64,000 nt of DNA, taken from Marsupella aquatica. Lineage: Eukaryota > Marchantiophyta. Numbering within the stretch: position 1 is the first letter of the stretch; each line of letters starts with the position of its first letter. Below, piece after piece: positions 21,080-30,605 of the stretch. Both the position numbers and the translations under genes were made by a program. The notes beneath the pieces were generated by a model. It was not told the DNA's origin. It saw only the letters and a program-made list of their open reading frames with translations, and did no database searches. The stretch spans positions 9,052,001 through 9,116,000 of the forward strand of contig OZ316899.1 of the NCBI GenBank assembly GCA_973895155.1, in the 5' to 3' direction.

Positions 21080-24000
21080 TAGCTCCCCACTTAATTGTGA
21101 AGCGTCCTCGCGAACAACTTCATCTTCGTCCATATAGTATTTCTTGAGGCGGTCATAATGGATGCGAACTGGATATACCTCTCCCGTAATGTTGGCCAAT
21201 TGTACGGAGCCATTGGGGAACATCATGGTTACTCTAAAGGGTCCTAACCAGCGAGTGTAAAGCTTTCCTGGAAACCTACTATACCTACTGTCATAAAGTA
21301 GCACAAGATCACCGGTATGAATACTAACTACTTTTAACCTTTTATCATACTGCTGCTTCATGATATTCTGTCTATATTCTACTCTCTCGGCTGAAATCAT
21401 TCTCGCTTCCTCTAAAGCTTCTAACCTATATTCTCGCTCCTTTAGGCTCTCCTCCGCTGAGGCTCTTTCCTCAATTGTAACTTGAAATGTCGGTATCTCA
21501 AGTTGCGTGGGTACCAGGGCTTCTTGTCCAAAGGTTAAGAAGAAGGGTGTATGACCGGTAGTGGATTTATAGGCAAGATTGTAAGCAAAAACAGCAGCAA
21601 ACAATTTATCATCCCAATCGAGTTTGTTCTGAGCTACTGTCTTGTTCAATATCTTTCCTATAATTCCGTTTGCTCGTTCTGTCAACCCGTTTGCCTTTGG
21701 ATGGTAGGGAGTAGTAGGCCTATGTTTAACTAAATACTGCTCATTTAAACGACTAATTATATCATTCAAAAAATGGGTTCCTCTATCACTAACTAATTCT
21801 AGGGGTGCTCCATACCTGGTGAAGATCTGCTCATACATGAATCTAGCCGTAGTAATTGCATCATCCTTCGTTGTTGGTCTGGCCTCTACCCATTTAGTTG
21901 CATAATCCGTAGCCAGGATTATGTACTTGTTCCGTCGAGGGTGGGTCAGTGGTTTCAGAGGTCCAATGTAATCAATACCCCACTTCTCGAATGGTGCCAG
22001 AGGTAGAATAGGGTGCAGTGGATGCCTGGTGGACGCGCTTGGTCCTCCCGCTCGTTGACAAGGATCGCATTGTTTGATAAACTGATAGACATCTTTGTGC
22101 AAGGTGGGCCACCAGTAACCGGCATTTAATATCTTCTTAGATGTGGTTACTGGGGCAAAATGTCCTCCGGCCTCCTCTCCATGCATGGCCCGTAGGACTC
22201 GTTTTACCTCTCTCTTTTCCAAACATCTTTGAATCGTGCCGTTGATTCCATGCTTGTGCAGTATGCCTTTAATGCACTGATACTGTCTGACCTTCCGCAC
22301 AAAGACTGCGGCTTGCTCTCGGCTTAATCCTGGCTGTAATCTGGAAGTGCTGAGAAATTGTAAAATCTCAGGGTACCATGTACCAGCTATTTCCACAACG
22401 AATAGCTCCTCGTCGGGGAATCGATCATCGATGCAATCCATGGCAGGTTTACCTGTGATCCTTGAAAAGAAGTCGGCATTGGCATGTAACTTTCCCGGCT
22501 TGATCCTCAGCTCATAGTCAAACTCCTGTAATAGCAAAATCCATCTTGCTACTCTGCCTGTAAGGTCCGGCTTATTGACTAGGTACTTCAAACTTTCATG
22601 ATCAGTATGAAAGATTACCTTGTACCCTAGTAAATAATGCCTAAACTTTTTACAAGAATAAATGACTCCTAATGCTTCTCTTTCCGTGGTAGAGTAGTTC
22701 CGTTCGGCATCGGCAAGCTGACGGCTTGCGAAGTATATGGGATGGTCCCTTCCTTTCTCATCCAACTGACTTAGTACTGAGCCAATACAGAAGCCCGAGA
22801 CATCTACAAAAACATGAAAATCTTTGTTCCAGTCCGGTGCTATCATGACTGGGGCCTCTACTAACATCTGCTTCAATTCTACCACCGCTGTGACTCGTTC
22901 GGGTGTGGGTTCGAAGTCTGCTCCTGCCTTGAGCATATTGGTTAATGGTAAAGCTAGCTTGGCAAAATCCTTGATGAACCGGCGATAGTAACCAATGCAT
23001 CCCAAGAAGGATCTTACATCCTTTATGTTCTTAGGTTGCATGATATCTAGCCATACTGCTAGCTTACCTTTGTCAATCTCAATGCCCTTCCTTGATACCT
23101 TGTGACCTAGTAGCACCCCCTCGGTTACTGCAAAAAAACATTTATCTGGGTGTAACTTGAGACCCACCTCTCTACATCTCATGAAGGTTTTTCTGAGGTA
23201 TTTAGCATGTTTCGATGCCTTCCCGAATACTGCAAAGTCATCAATGAAGATTTCCATGAACTTTCTCAAGTAATCATGGAAAATGTTCACCATTAATCGT
23301 TGGAACATAGCTGGTGCGTTGCAGAGTCCAAACGGCATACGATTGAAGACATAGATCCGCCATTCCGTGATGAAGGCCGTCTTGATTTGGTCTTCCTGCC
23401 GAATCCGGATTTGGTTATAACCAGAGTATCCATCCATGAATGAATATAGTTCATGACTGGCTACCATGTCTAGTACCATATCAGTAAACGGTAAAGGAAA
23501 ATGGTCTTTTAATGTTGCTTCATTCAGCTTCCTGTAATCCTGACAAACCCGGATCTTGGGTTTACCATCGGGTCCAGCTTTCTTGGGAACTATCACAATT
23601 GGAGACACCCAGTCTGAATGCAGGACTGGAGTGATGAATCCAGCTTCCACTAGTTTGTCGATTTCTGTTTTGACCAGCAGGGAATACTTCGGGTTCATCC
23701 TTCGAATTGGTTGTCGGAATGATTTGGCTCCCAGCATGAGATCAATTCGATGTTCCCCTAGTGTTGGATCTACTCCCTTTAGATCTTGGTGACTCCATGC
23801 AAACACATCCTGAAATTCAATCAATAAGTCACTAATCTCTTTCTCGAGCTCAGGTGCTAGATTTCTCCCTAAGTTCAGTTCTCTTCCCTCTCCTAAGTCG
23901 AGCTTTCGATATTGCCGTGCTTGGATCATATTAATCTGCTTCTTCAAATTCGGGTCCAGTTCGGCTTCCAGTCTCTCTAATCTCATACCTCCATAAACTG

Positions 24001-24334
24001 GGATTTCGGCTGGACTAGCCGAGTCGGTCCCTTCCTTGGTGTCCATAGATTGTCCCCTTACCGGTCTATTCGGTTTTGAATTAGTGGTCGGCTCCCCTTC
24101 CTGCCTTGGCTCTGGATCGTGTCTGTCCATCTCATCCACCTCTTGCTCCTGAGAGTTAGGCCGCTGTGCTCTCTCGGCTTCTAATAGGGCCTCAATTTGT
24201 TCTGCCCTCGTAATCGGCTTGTATGCCGATCCCTTGGTATTTAATTCCTTGCTGATGATCGATGGCGTTGTGAACCCTGCCGGCTCTGCCACAACGCCTG
24301 CAGAAAATTCACTGTCCCTGCTACTGCTCCCCAC
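21068..24334 (-). CDS. pol: Element A Pol: reverse transcriptase, RNase H, integrase
   Basis: The frame has 1,088 codons; the first codon is not ATG, so entry is from the upstream frame. In order, it has an N-terminal linker and an RT with DGYSGYNQI and the catalytic box IFIDDFAVFG. RNase H follows, with DVSGFCIGSVLSQ and HTDHESLKYL. The integrase has its HHCC finger (HGEEAGGHF to CDPCQRAGG) and core Asp in IDYIGPL, Asp in SDRGTHF and Glu in LTERANG. All expected catalytic residues are present. Reading ends 12 bases inside the 3' LTR. The upstream protease frame overlaps at 24334-24241 and lies one base out of phase (a -1 shift is needed). In element B the same region is one frame. Confidence 0.9.
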   Translation of the reverse strand: MGSSSRDSEFSAGVVAEPAGFTTPSIISKELNTKGSAYKPITRAEQIEALLEAERAQRPNSQEQEVDEMDRHDPEPRQEGEPTTNSKPNRPVRGQSMDTKEGTDSASPAEIPVYGGMRLERLEAELDPNLKKQINMIQARQYRKLDLGEGRELNLGRNLAPELEKEISDLLIEFQDVFAWSHQDLKGVDPTLGEHRIDLMLGAKSFRQPIRRMNPKYSLLVKTEIDKLVEAGFITPVLHSDWVSPIVIVPKKAGPDGKPKIRVCQDYRKLNEATLKDHFPLPFTDMVLDMVASHELYSFMDGYSGYNQIRIRQEDQIKTAFITEWRIYVFNRMPFGLCNAPAMFQRLMVNIFHDYLRKFMEIFIDDFAVFGKASKHAKYLRKTFMRCREVGLKLHPDKCFFAVTEGVLLGHKVSRKGIEIDKGKLAVWLDIMQPKNIKDVRSFLGCIGYYRRFIKDFAKLALPLTNMLKAGADFEPTPERVTAVVELKQMLVEAPVMIAPDWNKDFHVFVDVSGFCIGSVLSQLDEKGRDHPIYFASRQLADAERNYSTTEREALGVIYSCKKFRHYLLGYKVIFHTDHESLKYLVNKPDLTGRVARWILLLQEFDYELRIKPGKLHANADFFSRITGKPAMDCIDDRFPDEELFVVEIAGTWYPEILQFLSTSRLQPGLSREQAAVFVRKVRQYQCIKGILHKHGINGTIQRCLEKREVKRVLRAMHGEEAGGHFAPVTTSKKILNAGYWWPTLHKDVYQFIKQCDPCQRAGGPSASTRHPLHPILPLAPFEKWGIDYIGPLKPLTHPRRNKYIILATDYATKWVEARPTTKDDAITTARFMYEQIFTRYGAPLELVSDRGTHFLNDIISRLNEQYLVKHRPTTPYHPKANGLTERANGIIGKILNKTVAQNKLDWDDKLFAAVFAYNLAYKSTTGHTPFFLTFGQEALVPTQLEIPTFQVTIEERASAEESLKEREYRLEALEEARMISAERVEYRQNIMKQQYDKRLKVVSIHTGDLVLLYDSRYSRFPGKLYTRWLGPFRVTMMFPNGSVQLANITGEVYPVRIHYDRLKKYYMDEDEVVREDASQLSGELCDA

Positions 24335-25800
24335 TTAGCCGTTTCATCCAATTGGTCTACATCCTTTACTTCCTCCGGAATTGCAGCTAAAAAGGTGGAT
24401 TCTATTGTAAAGCAGTCCTCGACCTCTGCGTCTTCTTCTTCCAAGTCACCTTCCATTGGTTCCTGCCATAATCCGCTGGGGGGTACCTCAGGTCCAAAGA
24501 CACCTTCTTCGGTTAGGTTAGTGAGGCATTCTAACCAACGTACTTCATCGGCTGACTCCAATCCACTGTCGTACCCATCTACTTCCCTTATGCTTTTCCT
24601 ACGGTCATCCTTAGTGTCCCAGGATACTGTGATAGAGGGGGTCCCGAAAGTGAACTGCTTTTTACCCCAATCTTCTATTACCTCGGCTAGGTACAGCCAT
24701 GGCCTACCAATCAATAGCCGGAATGACGTAGGGTTTACCGGCTTCATTACTACATAGTTAATGCTAAAGAAGATACCTCCTATCTCTGTCTTGATGCCGG
24801 TTAACACTCCCGTAGGAATGACCTGATATCCATTGGCCATGTTCAACACTCTTCCAGTCATCTCCGGTGTTAGACCCCACCCTTTTGCTGTTGAATCAAT
24901 CATAATACATACCCCTGATCCTCCATCGATGGGTACCCGTAGTAATAATTCTCCTTGAATCATTAATGGTAATGCTGGGGCTCCTTGATCTTCTTCTATC
25001 ATTAGTACGTCGGATCTGGTTGCTACCTTGGGTAATCTCGGCTTGCCGAGAATAGCCTTCCTTAATTGCTTCCGGAAGTACGGGCTATTTTTCAATAGTT
25101 GACCTACTGTTGCCGAGACTCTAGATTCTAGTACATCTTTAGCCAGGTCATAGGGAACAATCGGCTTCTCCTCTGGTGGTGTTTCCTTGGATTCGGCCAG
25201 TTTTGCCACGCTAGTCTCCACAGCTGTTGGGTCTTCCGAAGCAAACAATGCTTTTGCTCGTTTTACATCTTTGGCAATGGCTTCGGTATTCTCCAGGGTT
25301 TCTAATTCTCTTAGTTGTTCCTTAACACTAGCCGTAACAGAGGGGTAGAACAACTTAGGATGATCTCGATTGAAGTCGCTATCTTGTGAAGGATTGGGTT
25401 CACTGGTGGGCTCATGGCTTACCTGTATTGCCGGAGCCCTCCCTTCTCCTTCTGTTGATGTTGACGAAGAGTCGATCCTTTCCTCCGTAACCTTCCCTTT
25501 ATTTTTGGCCAGCCCATCCCACCTTTCCTTCCTTCTGGTAGATCGAGTAGAGACCCGGTAGCAATCATGATCTAAATCCTCCTCTGAGAAGGTTGATAGG
25601 GCTTCGGCCTCATCATCAGATGGTACGAACTCTGCCTCGGCATCCTCTTGCCATCCTAGTTCGATGTGGTTGATTTGAACTCCTCCGGGGGTAGTACCTG
25701 GTGGTAAGATCTTGATCGGCAAAAGCTTATGATTTGCGGCCAGGCCTGCCAACCAAGTAGGACATTGCCCTAGCATATGACCTTCCTGTCGGCATCCCAT
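24241..25800 (-). CDS. Element A second zinc knuckle and retroviral-type protease
   Basis: The frame has 519 codons and is in phase with the Gag frame upstream, from which a single TGA (25897-25899) divides it. Between that TGA and 25800 the frame encodes a CCHC knuckle (CYNCGQPGHFAREC). A second knuckle (CMGCRQEGHMLGQC) spans the nominal start, so the ATG at 25800 is not a real start. The protease has its catalytic Asp in PIDGGSGV and the closing strand LLIGRPWL. An acidic linker ends the frame. Confidence 0.85.
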   Translation of the reverse strand: MGCRQEGHMLGQCPTWLAGLAANHKLLPIKILPPGTTPGGVQINHIELGWQEDAEAEFVPSDDEAEALSTFSEEDLDHDCYRVSTRSTRRKERWDGLAKNKGKVTEERIDSSSTSTEGEGRAPAIQVSHEPTSEPNPSQDSDFNRDHPKLFYPSVTASVKEQLRELETLENTEAIAKDVKRAKALFASEDPTAVETSVAKLAESKETPPEEKPIVPYDLAKDVLESRVSATVGQLLKNSPYFRKQLRKAILGKPRLPKVATRSDVLMIEEDQGAPALPLMIQGELLLRVPIDGGSGVCIMIDSTAKGWGLTPEMTGRVLNMANGYQVIPTGVLTGIKTEIGGIFFSINYVVMKPVNPTSFRLLIGRPWLYLAEVIEDWGKKQFTFGTPSITVSWDTKDDRRKSIREVDGYDSGLESADEVRWLECLTNLTEEGVFGPEVPPSGLWQEPMEGDLEEEDAEVEDCFTIESTFLAAIPEEVKDVDQLDETAKWGAVAGTVNFLQALWQSRQGSQRHRSSARN

Positions 25801-25896
25801 ACATAGCTGAGCTGGTTGTCCATCACCCTGTTTGCGTGCATTCGGGCATTCTCTAGCAAAATGGCCAGGTTGACCACAATTATAGCACGCCGCAAA

Positions 25897-27231
25897 TCAT
25901 TGCACATTCGGCCTAGGAGGTACTGACGGGTTCTGAATAATCCGAGGATACATCTCTCCTGGATTGTTCCTTAACCCTGACCACAGAGATGCAGGTCTGT
26001 TGGATAGGTCTCGTGCTCCAATCTCACTGATGCCGAAAACACTATCAGCGGCATCTCCTAAAAAGTACTCTACTTCTCCCTGACATGGTCTGATCTCGGC
26101 CACATGCCGAACATGATTAGTATTAAGCTTAGGACACGCATCTTTATGGTGTCCGGTTTTATAACATAAGGCACACCATACAGAGCTATCCTCCTGTACT
26201 ACCTTCTTCTTTGGTTTTACCTCTGCAATGATAGCTTTAAGTTGCTCGGTAAGGGCTACGATGTTATCTGGTGGCTTAGCCTCCATCTTGACTTTCGTCT
26301 TCCCTCTCCTTCTGCCCTTCCTTTTCCTAGTTTTTTCTTCTTCAGAACTAGAAGATGACTCACTCTTGCTACTCCCACTATTCGAGCTTGACTTATCACT
26401 TCTAGACTTCTTGGAATGTTTCTTCTTCTTATCTTTTTTCTTATGGGGTGATCCCTCCTCTGATGAGGAACTCTCAGACTTAAGCTGTTTCTTCCGGCTT
26501 GTGATATCTGCATTAATGTATAATTGAATATCCTTAATTGCTTCGGCTAAAGTCTCCGGGTTCTCCTTCCTAATTGCAAAACTCATCTTCTGTGGCAAAG
26601 CATTCACCAACCATTGAAGTTGCATACCTTCAGATGCATTGGTCTTTGTACGTCTTACCAGTTTCTGAAAGCGTTGCAAGAACTTCCTGAAGGATTTATT
26701 CTCCTTGAACCGAAGTTGTCCCAACTTCAGCACTGCTAGTTCTGAAGTTCCAATGGGTCGAAACTCCTTAACAAAGAGTGTTTTGAAGATATCCCAGATG
26801 GCTTGATCTTCCACATCTAATGCTCTGTACCAAGGCCTAGCCTCACCCTTGAACAGGCCGGGAAGAATCTGCATCTTGATGGCCGATTCTCCATTTGCTG
26901 CAGCGGTTCCCTCGAAATCATCCAACCATTCGTCCGGATCCTCATCTCCTCTCCCATGAAATGCCTTGTAATGTATGCACGACCGCTGGCTCAATCTGGT
27001 CCCTGACCTCTCGTCTGGCCGTGCCTCTGGTTCCCCCATGTCGGTTGTAGACTCACTTCTCCTTACCGACTCTTCTTCTGGTATGTCTTCTTCGATGCCA
27101 CTTCCAGTTTCGGAGCTACCAGCTCTTTCTGCCCCTCTCAGTCGCTGTGTATCATGCCACCCGGCGAGCTGCTGCAGTCGAGCTCTCTCCCGTTGAATCA
27201 CTCTTTCTTCCCTCGGCGTAAGGTCAGTCAT
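25897..27231 (-). CDS. gag: Element A Gag
   Basis: It has 444 codons from ATG 27231, 70 bases after the 5' LTR. The retrotransposon Gag domain occupies residues about 90-250 (DEDPDEWLDDFEG, FRKFLQRFQKLVRRTK). It is followed by a Ser/Lys-rich basic-acidic region (KKDKKKKHSKKSRSDKSSS) and a CCHC knuckle (CALCYKTGHHKDAC, about residue 372). It stops at TGA 25897-25899, directly before the next knuckle. The stop is either a CGA-to-TGA decay or a leaky stop that sets the Gag to Gag-Pol ratio. B has no stop at the equivalent place. Confidence 0.88.
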   Translation of the reverse strand: MTDLTPREERVIQRERARLQQLAGWHDTQRLRGAERAGSSETGSGIEEDIPEEESVRRSESTTDMGEPEARPDERSGTRLSQRSCIHYKAFHGRGDEDPDEWLDDFEGTAAANGESAIKMQILPGLFKGEARPWYRALDVEDQAIWDIFKTLFVKEFRPIGTSELAVLKLGQLRFKENKSFRKFLQRFQKLVRRTKTNASEGMQLQWLVNALPQKMSFAIRKENPETLAEAIKDIQLYINADITSRKKQLKSESSSSEEGSPHKKKDKKKKHSKKSRSDKSSSNSGSSKSESSSSSEEEKTRKRKGRRRGKTKVKMEAKPPDNIVALTEQLKAIIAEVKPKKKVVQEDSSVWCALCYKTGHHKDACPKLNTNHVRHVAEIRPCQGEVEYFLGDAADSVFGISEIGARDLSNRPASLWSGLRNNPGEMYPRIIQNPSVPPRPNVQ

Positions 27232-27275
27232 TACCTACGCTTCCGTTCTAACTTCATATCTCACGGCTTAAGAAA

Positions 27276-27296
27276 TGCCCCCTCCATCTAGCGCCA
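27276..27296 (-). other. Element A primer-binding site
   Basis: On the minus strand, TGGCGCTAGATGGAGGGGG begins 4 bases after the end of the 5' LTR (27301). It has the TGGCGC start usual for plant Ty3 primer sites. The tRNA is not assigned. Confidence 0.65.
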
Positions 27297-27300
27297 AAAA

Positions 27301-27584
27301 TGTGGTGCGTCCCATGGCTCCCTAAACCCAAGAAACCCCCCAGCTCAAGCCGATTCCCGCAGGTTTCGTGCTTGGCGAGGCCGTTTCCGCGGCTTAGCGG
27401 CATGGGACGCTGCTAACCTTCTACTACTACTATTAACATTTTACACACATATACTGGACAGATCCTTCATCGGGTCATGAGATACGTAGCCGGCCTAATA
27501 TAGGTCTTCCCCTGTCTTCCCCTGTCTTCCCCTCCGTCTTGTTAGGTATGTTTGGATTCCGCCGCCGGAATGATCCCCAATAGG
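27301..27584 (-). repeat. Element A 5' LTR, inner fragment next to gag
   Basis: These are the last 284 bases of A's 5' LTR, matching 16454-16727 but with one extra 10-bp unit of a CTTCCCCTGT repeat. It is cut from the rest of the LTR by element B and carries one copy of B's ATAGG target duplication at 27580-27584. Confidence 0.9.
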
Positions 27585-27585
27585 T

Positions 27586-27604
27586 GTGACGGGTACCCCG
27601 TCAC
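27586..27604. repeat. Hairpin at the extreme end of B's 5' LTR
   Basis: GTGACGGG-TAC-CCCGTCAC is a perfect 8-bp inverted repeat with a 3-base centre, starting at the second base of the LTR. It is repeated at 38336-38354 in the 3' LTR, where it also encodes the last Pol residues. Confidence 0.85.
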
Positions 27605-27948
27605 GGGAAGTCACACATAACTGGTTGCAAAGGCCGATACCTTGTTAATAGTCAATGTAAATAAGCCATTTTTTAATTTTTAGTTAATTCCGTCATTATA
27701 GGTTGATGATGCCCCAGGTGACTTTATATTCTTTCTCTCATAATAGTTCTAAGATTTGCGGCGACCTAAGTGGGCAAATATTTTGGGACCTTGAAACTAG
27801 CCAGGACCAGCCCCATAGGACTTACCGTTTTGCTTCAAGAGCTATTGTTGAGACCCCCATTGCAAAGTCAGGAGAGGGGGGGGTTTTTTTTTTAAATAAA
27901 TCCCTCCTCAGGAGGGCGAGTCCCATTAGTGGCCGTCCGAGAGAAAGA

Positions 27949-28076
27949 GGGGCTGCCTCGCGAGCCCATAGGGCTGCGTGCCCGGGCGATTAATGGGGCT
28001 CCGCGAGCTGAAGGGGCTGCCTCGCGAGCCCATAGGGCTGCGTGCCCAGGCAATTAATGAGGCTCCGCGAGCTGAA
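27949..28076. repeat. 64-bp tandem repeat, two copies (B 5' LTR)
   Basis: Unit GGGGCTGCCTCGCGAGCCCA... occurs at 27949-28012 and 28013-28076 with three differences. It is repeated in the 3' LTR near 38699-38826. Confidence 0.8.
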
Positions 28077-28102
28077 GGAGCGCAAGCGAGCGGGGGGGGG
28101 GG

Positions 28103-28330
28103 AGTTAAAGGGCCTCCCGCGAGCTGGGAGGATCACGCGAGCGGGGGGGAGTTAAAGGGCCTCCCGCGAGCTGGGAGGATCACACGAGCGGGGGGGAGTT
28201 AAAGGGCCTCCCGCGAGCTGGGAGGATCACGCGAGCGGGGGGGAGTTAAAGGGCCTCCCGCGAGCTGGGAGGATCACGCGAGCGGGGGGGAGTTGAAGGG
28301 CCTCCCGCGAGCCAGGAGGAATGGCCGCGC
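28103..28330. repeat. 47-bp GC-rich tandem repeat, about five copies (B 5' LTR)
   Basis: Unit starts fall at 28103, 28150, 28197, 28244 and 28291, an exact 47-bp period. Each unit holds CCTCCCGCGAGCTGGGAGG, itself a near-palindrome, and a G run. The same array is near 38853-39080 in the 3' LTR. Confidence 0.88.
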
Positions 28331-28748
28331 GCCCTGCATAGGGCCGCGCGCAGGAGGACGCAAGGGTAAGGCCCGAGAAATGGGCCGGGGCGCATGGCGA
28401 AGGCGCCAGGAGTTTTTTCGGTTCTATTTTTTTTTTTTTTCCTTCCTTTTTCTTTCCCTCTTCCTTTTGCACGACCCTCTCATTGCCGAAAGCAAAAACG
28501 GGGTTCTTCTCTCTCTTGCCGGAAGCTCTCTCCAGATTCTAATTATTTTTGAAGCTCTCTCTTTCATGGTGGATTAGTGGGGCTTGCTGGCGTCATTCTT
28601 CCAGGCATTAGTGGCGGCCGCACGGAGTAGTGACGGGAAATTGAGAGAATTTAAGTGATCGGGCTACGGGGGCTGTTTCGGGCCAGGGAATTGACATTGC
28701 CACGGGTGACGGGATTGGTGATTGAGAAATTGATTTCGGGATGCATGG

Positions 28749-30605
28749 ATGCTAGATCAACCAGAGTTTAGTGCGTCACGCATTCGGAGATACAAGGCTG
28801 CTTACCGTGACTACGTGGAGACTCGGATTACACGGGAAAGGGAAGAGAGAGAAGTTATGATGAGCACGGGATTGGCAGCGGGTTCCTCACCGGTGGGTAG
28901 GAAGATTTTTCGTCGAATTTATCCCAAGACCTCCACCAAGGTGATGGAGGATTGTCGGAACATTTTCCAAGCCACCGGGCTTACAGAATTCATGAAGGTG
29001 GAGATTACCATCCCTTCAGGGAAGAGCTGGGACATTGAGGCCGGGATGGAGTTCCGAACGGAGGGAATCTACTTTGAATGTCTCAAACGTGTAGTGCCCC
29101 ATGTGGAGTTGGCTAAGCTATTGTTTCTTGAGAATCAGAAATTCTCATTCACACCTCGGAATATCAGGGGAGAACTCACGTTGAAAATGGTGGCCACTTG
29201 GGTGACCAATCCTACCTCCACCACCGCCATCCCTCTTTCTGCTGTCAAGGATGTTGAGTATAAGGGCTTCCTGGCCAAGGTGCATCAACGGGTTCTTGGC
29301 AACGTGCAATCCGGAGTGCTGAATGAGGAGCATTTCGTGGTAGCTATGGACATCAAGAACTACCCAGCCCATGTGTACGGATGGTGGTGCTACGGATTGA
29401 AGAAGCTATTGGCCGCTGAGCCCGGGAGTGTGAAACCAGGTGGGGCTGTACATTTGATGGGGTCATTTGTATTGGCCAGGGCAGAAGGGTTGATTGGTTC
29501 TCCGGGGCATGAAGACACGGGATCATCTCTCACCACGGAGATCCGGAGTATTGCCACTACCGTTTTAGGGAAGCTCACGGAGGAATCATTGTCTGCTGGT
29601 GGGGAGGATAATAGAGAAGAAGAGAACCAGGAGGATGATTGCACATTGGAGTGGCTTGAATCACTCGTGGGAGATCCGAAACAGCCTCTGGAATACAACA
29701 TTCCGGATGTTTACTTGGCAGAGCTACGGGATTTCAGAGAGGGAGTCCACGAGGGACTCAAGCTAGTCCACGCATTGAGGGAGTCTCTCAAGCACGCCAC
29801 AGTCAAAGTAGAGACGTTAGAGCAGAGCATCCTGTCACTGAAGGAGGTGATCAAGACCAAGGAGCAGACCATTCATGAGAAGGTCAGGCACATCAATGCA
29901 GCTCACGTAGAGATCACCAACTTGAAGGGAGCTTTGTCCACCAAGGCCAAGGAAGCAGAAGAAGTAGGAGCGTTGAGGCAAGCATTGGCCAAAGAGAAGC
30001 AAAATTCTGGAGAAGTGATGGAGTGGAGGAACCAGGTGGGAGCACTACGGAGTCAGGTGGCAGCCTTTGAGACACGAGCGAAGAGAAGTGAGGCCCTGAG
30101 TCTAGGGAAACGGAAGAGTCCCGGCACACCTGGCTCCACACTTTCCCCGGATGTGATCTCCCAAGCTATCGAGATGGTGGTGAAGGAGGTTAGTGGGAAG
30201 TATGGACCCTTGTTGGATGGAGCCAAGAAGAGTCAGGAGAAGAGTAAGAGCTTGGAGAAGAAGCTCCGGGAGGTACGGAAATCGTTACGGGAGGCTCAGG
30301 TCAGTACGGGGATGCCACCCAGGTCTGTCACCCCCGGGACTCCCATGGCCACGGGGCAAGTTCTACCGTTGGAGTTGCGGTCCGGAGAAGAGGCTACCCT
30401 CTGGAAGGACACAATTGGTGAGGGGTACATCAAGGCGTGGCAGGCCTTGGCTGCTTTGAGGAAGCGCGGGAGCAGCAGCACTAAGAGTACTCCGTCGAAG
30501 AAGAAGAAAAGTACGGTGGCACTCACTCCCGTGAGTGATGAGGAGGAGGACCACTCACGGGGCACAAGTCCGGGCACCGAGAGCGAAGAAGAAGAGGAGG
30601 ATTAG
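28749..30605 (+). CDS. LTR-encoded coiled-coil protein of element B, 618 aa (5' LTR copy)
   Basis: ATG at 28749 opens a complete frame inside the LTR, in the sense of gag-pol. Residues 1 to about 270 look globular (RKIFRRIYPKTSTKVMEDC, VYGWWCYGLKKLL). Residues about 325-450 are a long coiled coil (KVETLEQSILSLKEVIKTKE). A Ser/Pro basic segment KRKSPGTPGSTLSP and a second short coil at about 485-525 follow. The end combines a nuclear-signal-like SKKKKST with an acidic run (ESEEEEED). No known family is recognised. Its layout (globular, coil, basic patch, acidic tail) parallels the A LTR protein without clear sequence similarity. A chromatin or capsid-partner role is a guess. Confidence 0.82.
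   Translation: MLDQPEFSASRIRRYKAAYRDYVETRITREREEREVMMSTGLAAGSSPVGRKIFRRIYPKTSTKVMEDCRNIFQATGLTEFMKVEITIPSGKSWDIEAGMEFRTEGIYFECLKRVVPHVELAKLLFLENQKFSFTPRNIRGELTLKMVATWVTNPTSTTAIPLSAVKDVEYKGFLAKVHQRVLGNVQSGVLNEEHFVVAMDIKNYPAHVYGWWCYGLKKLLAAEPGSVKPGGAVHLMGSFVLARAEGLIGSPGHEDTGSSLTTEIRSIATTVLGKLTEESLSAGGEDNREEENQEDDCTLEWLESLVGDPKQPLEYNIPDVYLAELRDFREGVHEGLKLVHALRESLKHATVKVETLEQSILSLKEVIKTKEQTIHEKVRHINAAHVEITNLKGALSTKAKEAEEVGALRQALAKEKQNSGEVMEWRNQVGALRSQVAAFETRAKRSEALSLGKRKSPGTPGSTLSPDVISQAIEMVVKEVSGKYGPLLDGAKKSQEKSKSLEKKLREVRKSLREAQVSTGMPPRSVTPGTPMATGQVLPLELRSGEEATLWKDTIGEGYIKAWQALAALRKRGSSSTKSTPSKKKKSTVALTPVSDEEEDHSRGTSPGTESEEEEED

Noticed and set aside
28103-28330. CRISPR array from the regular 47-bp repeats
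   Set aside because: The whole unit repeats with no variable spacers, inside an LTR of a plant retrotransposon.
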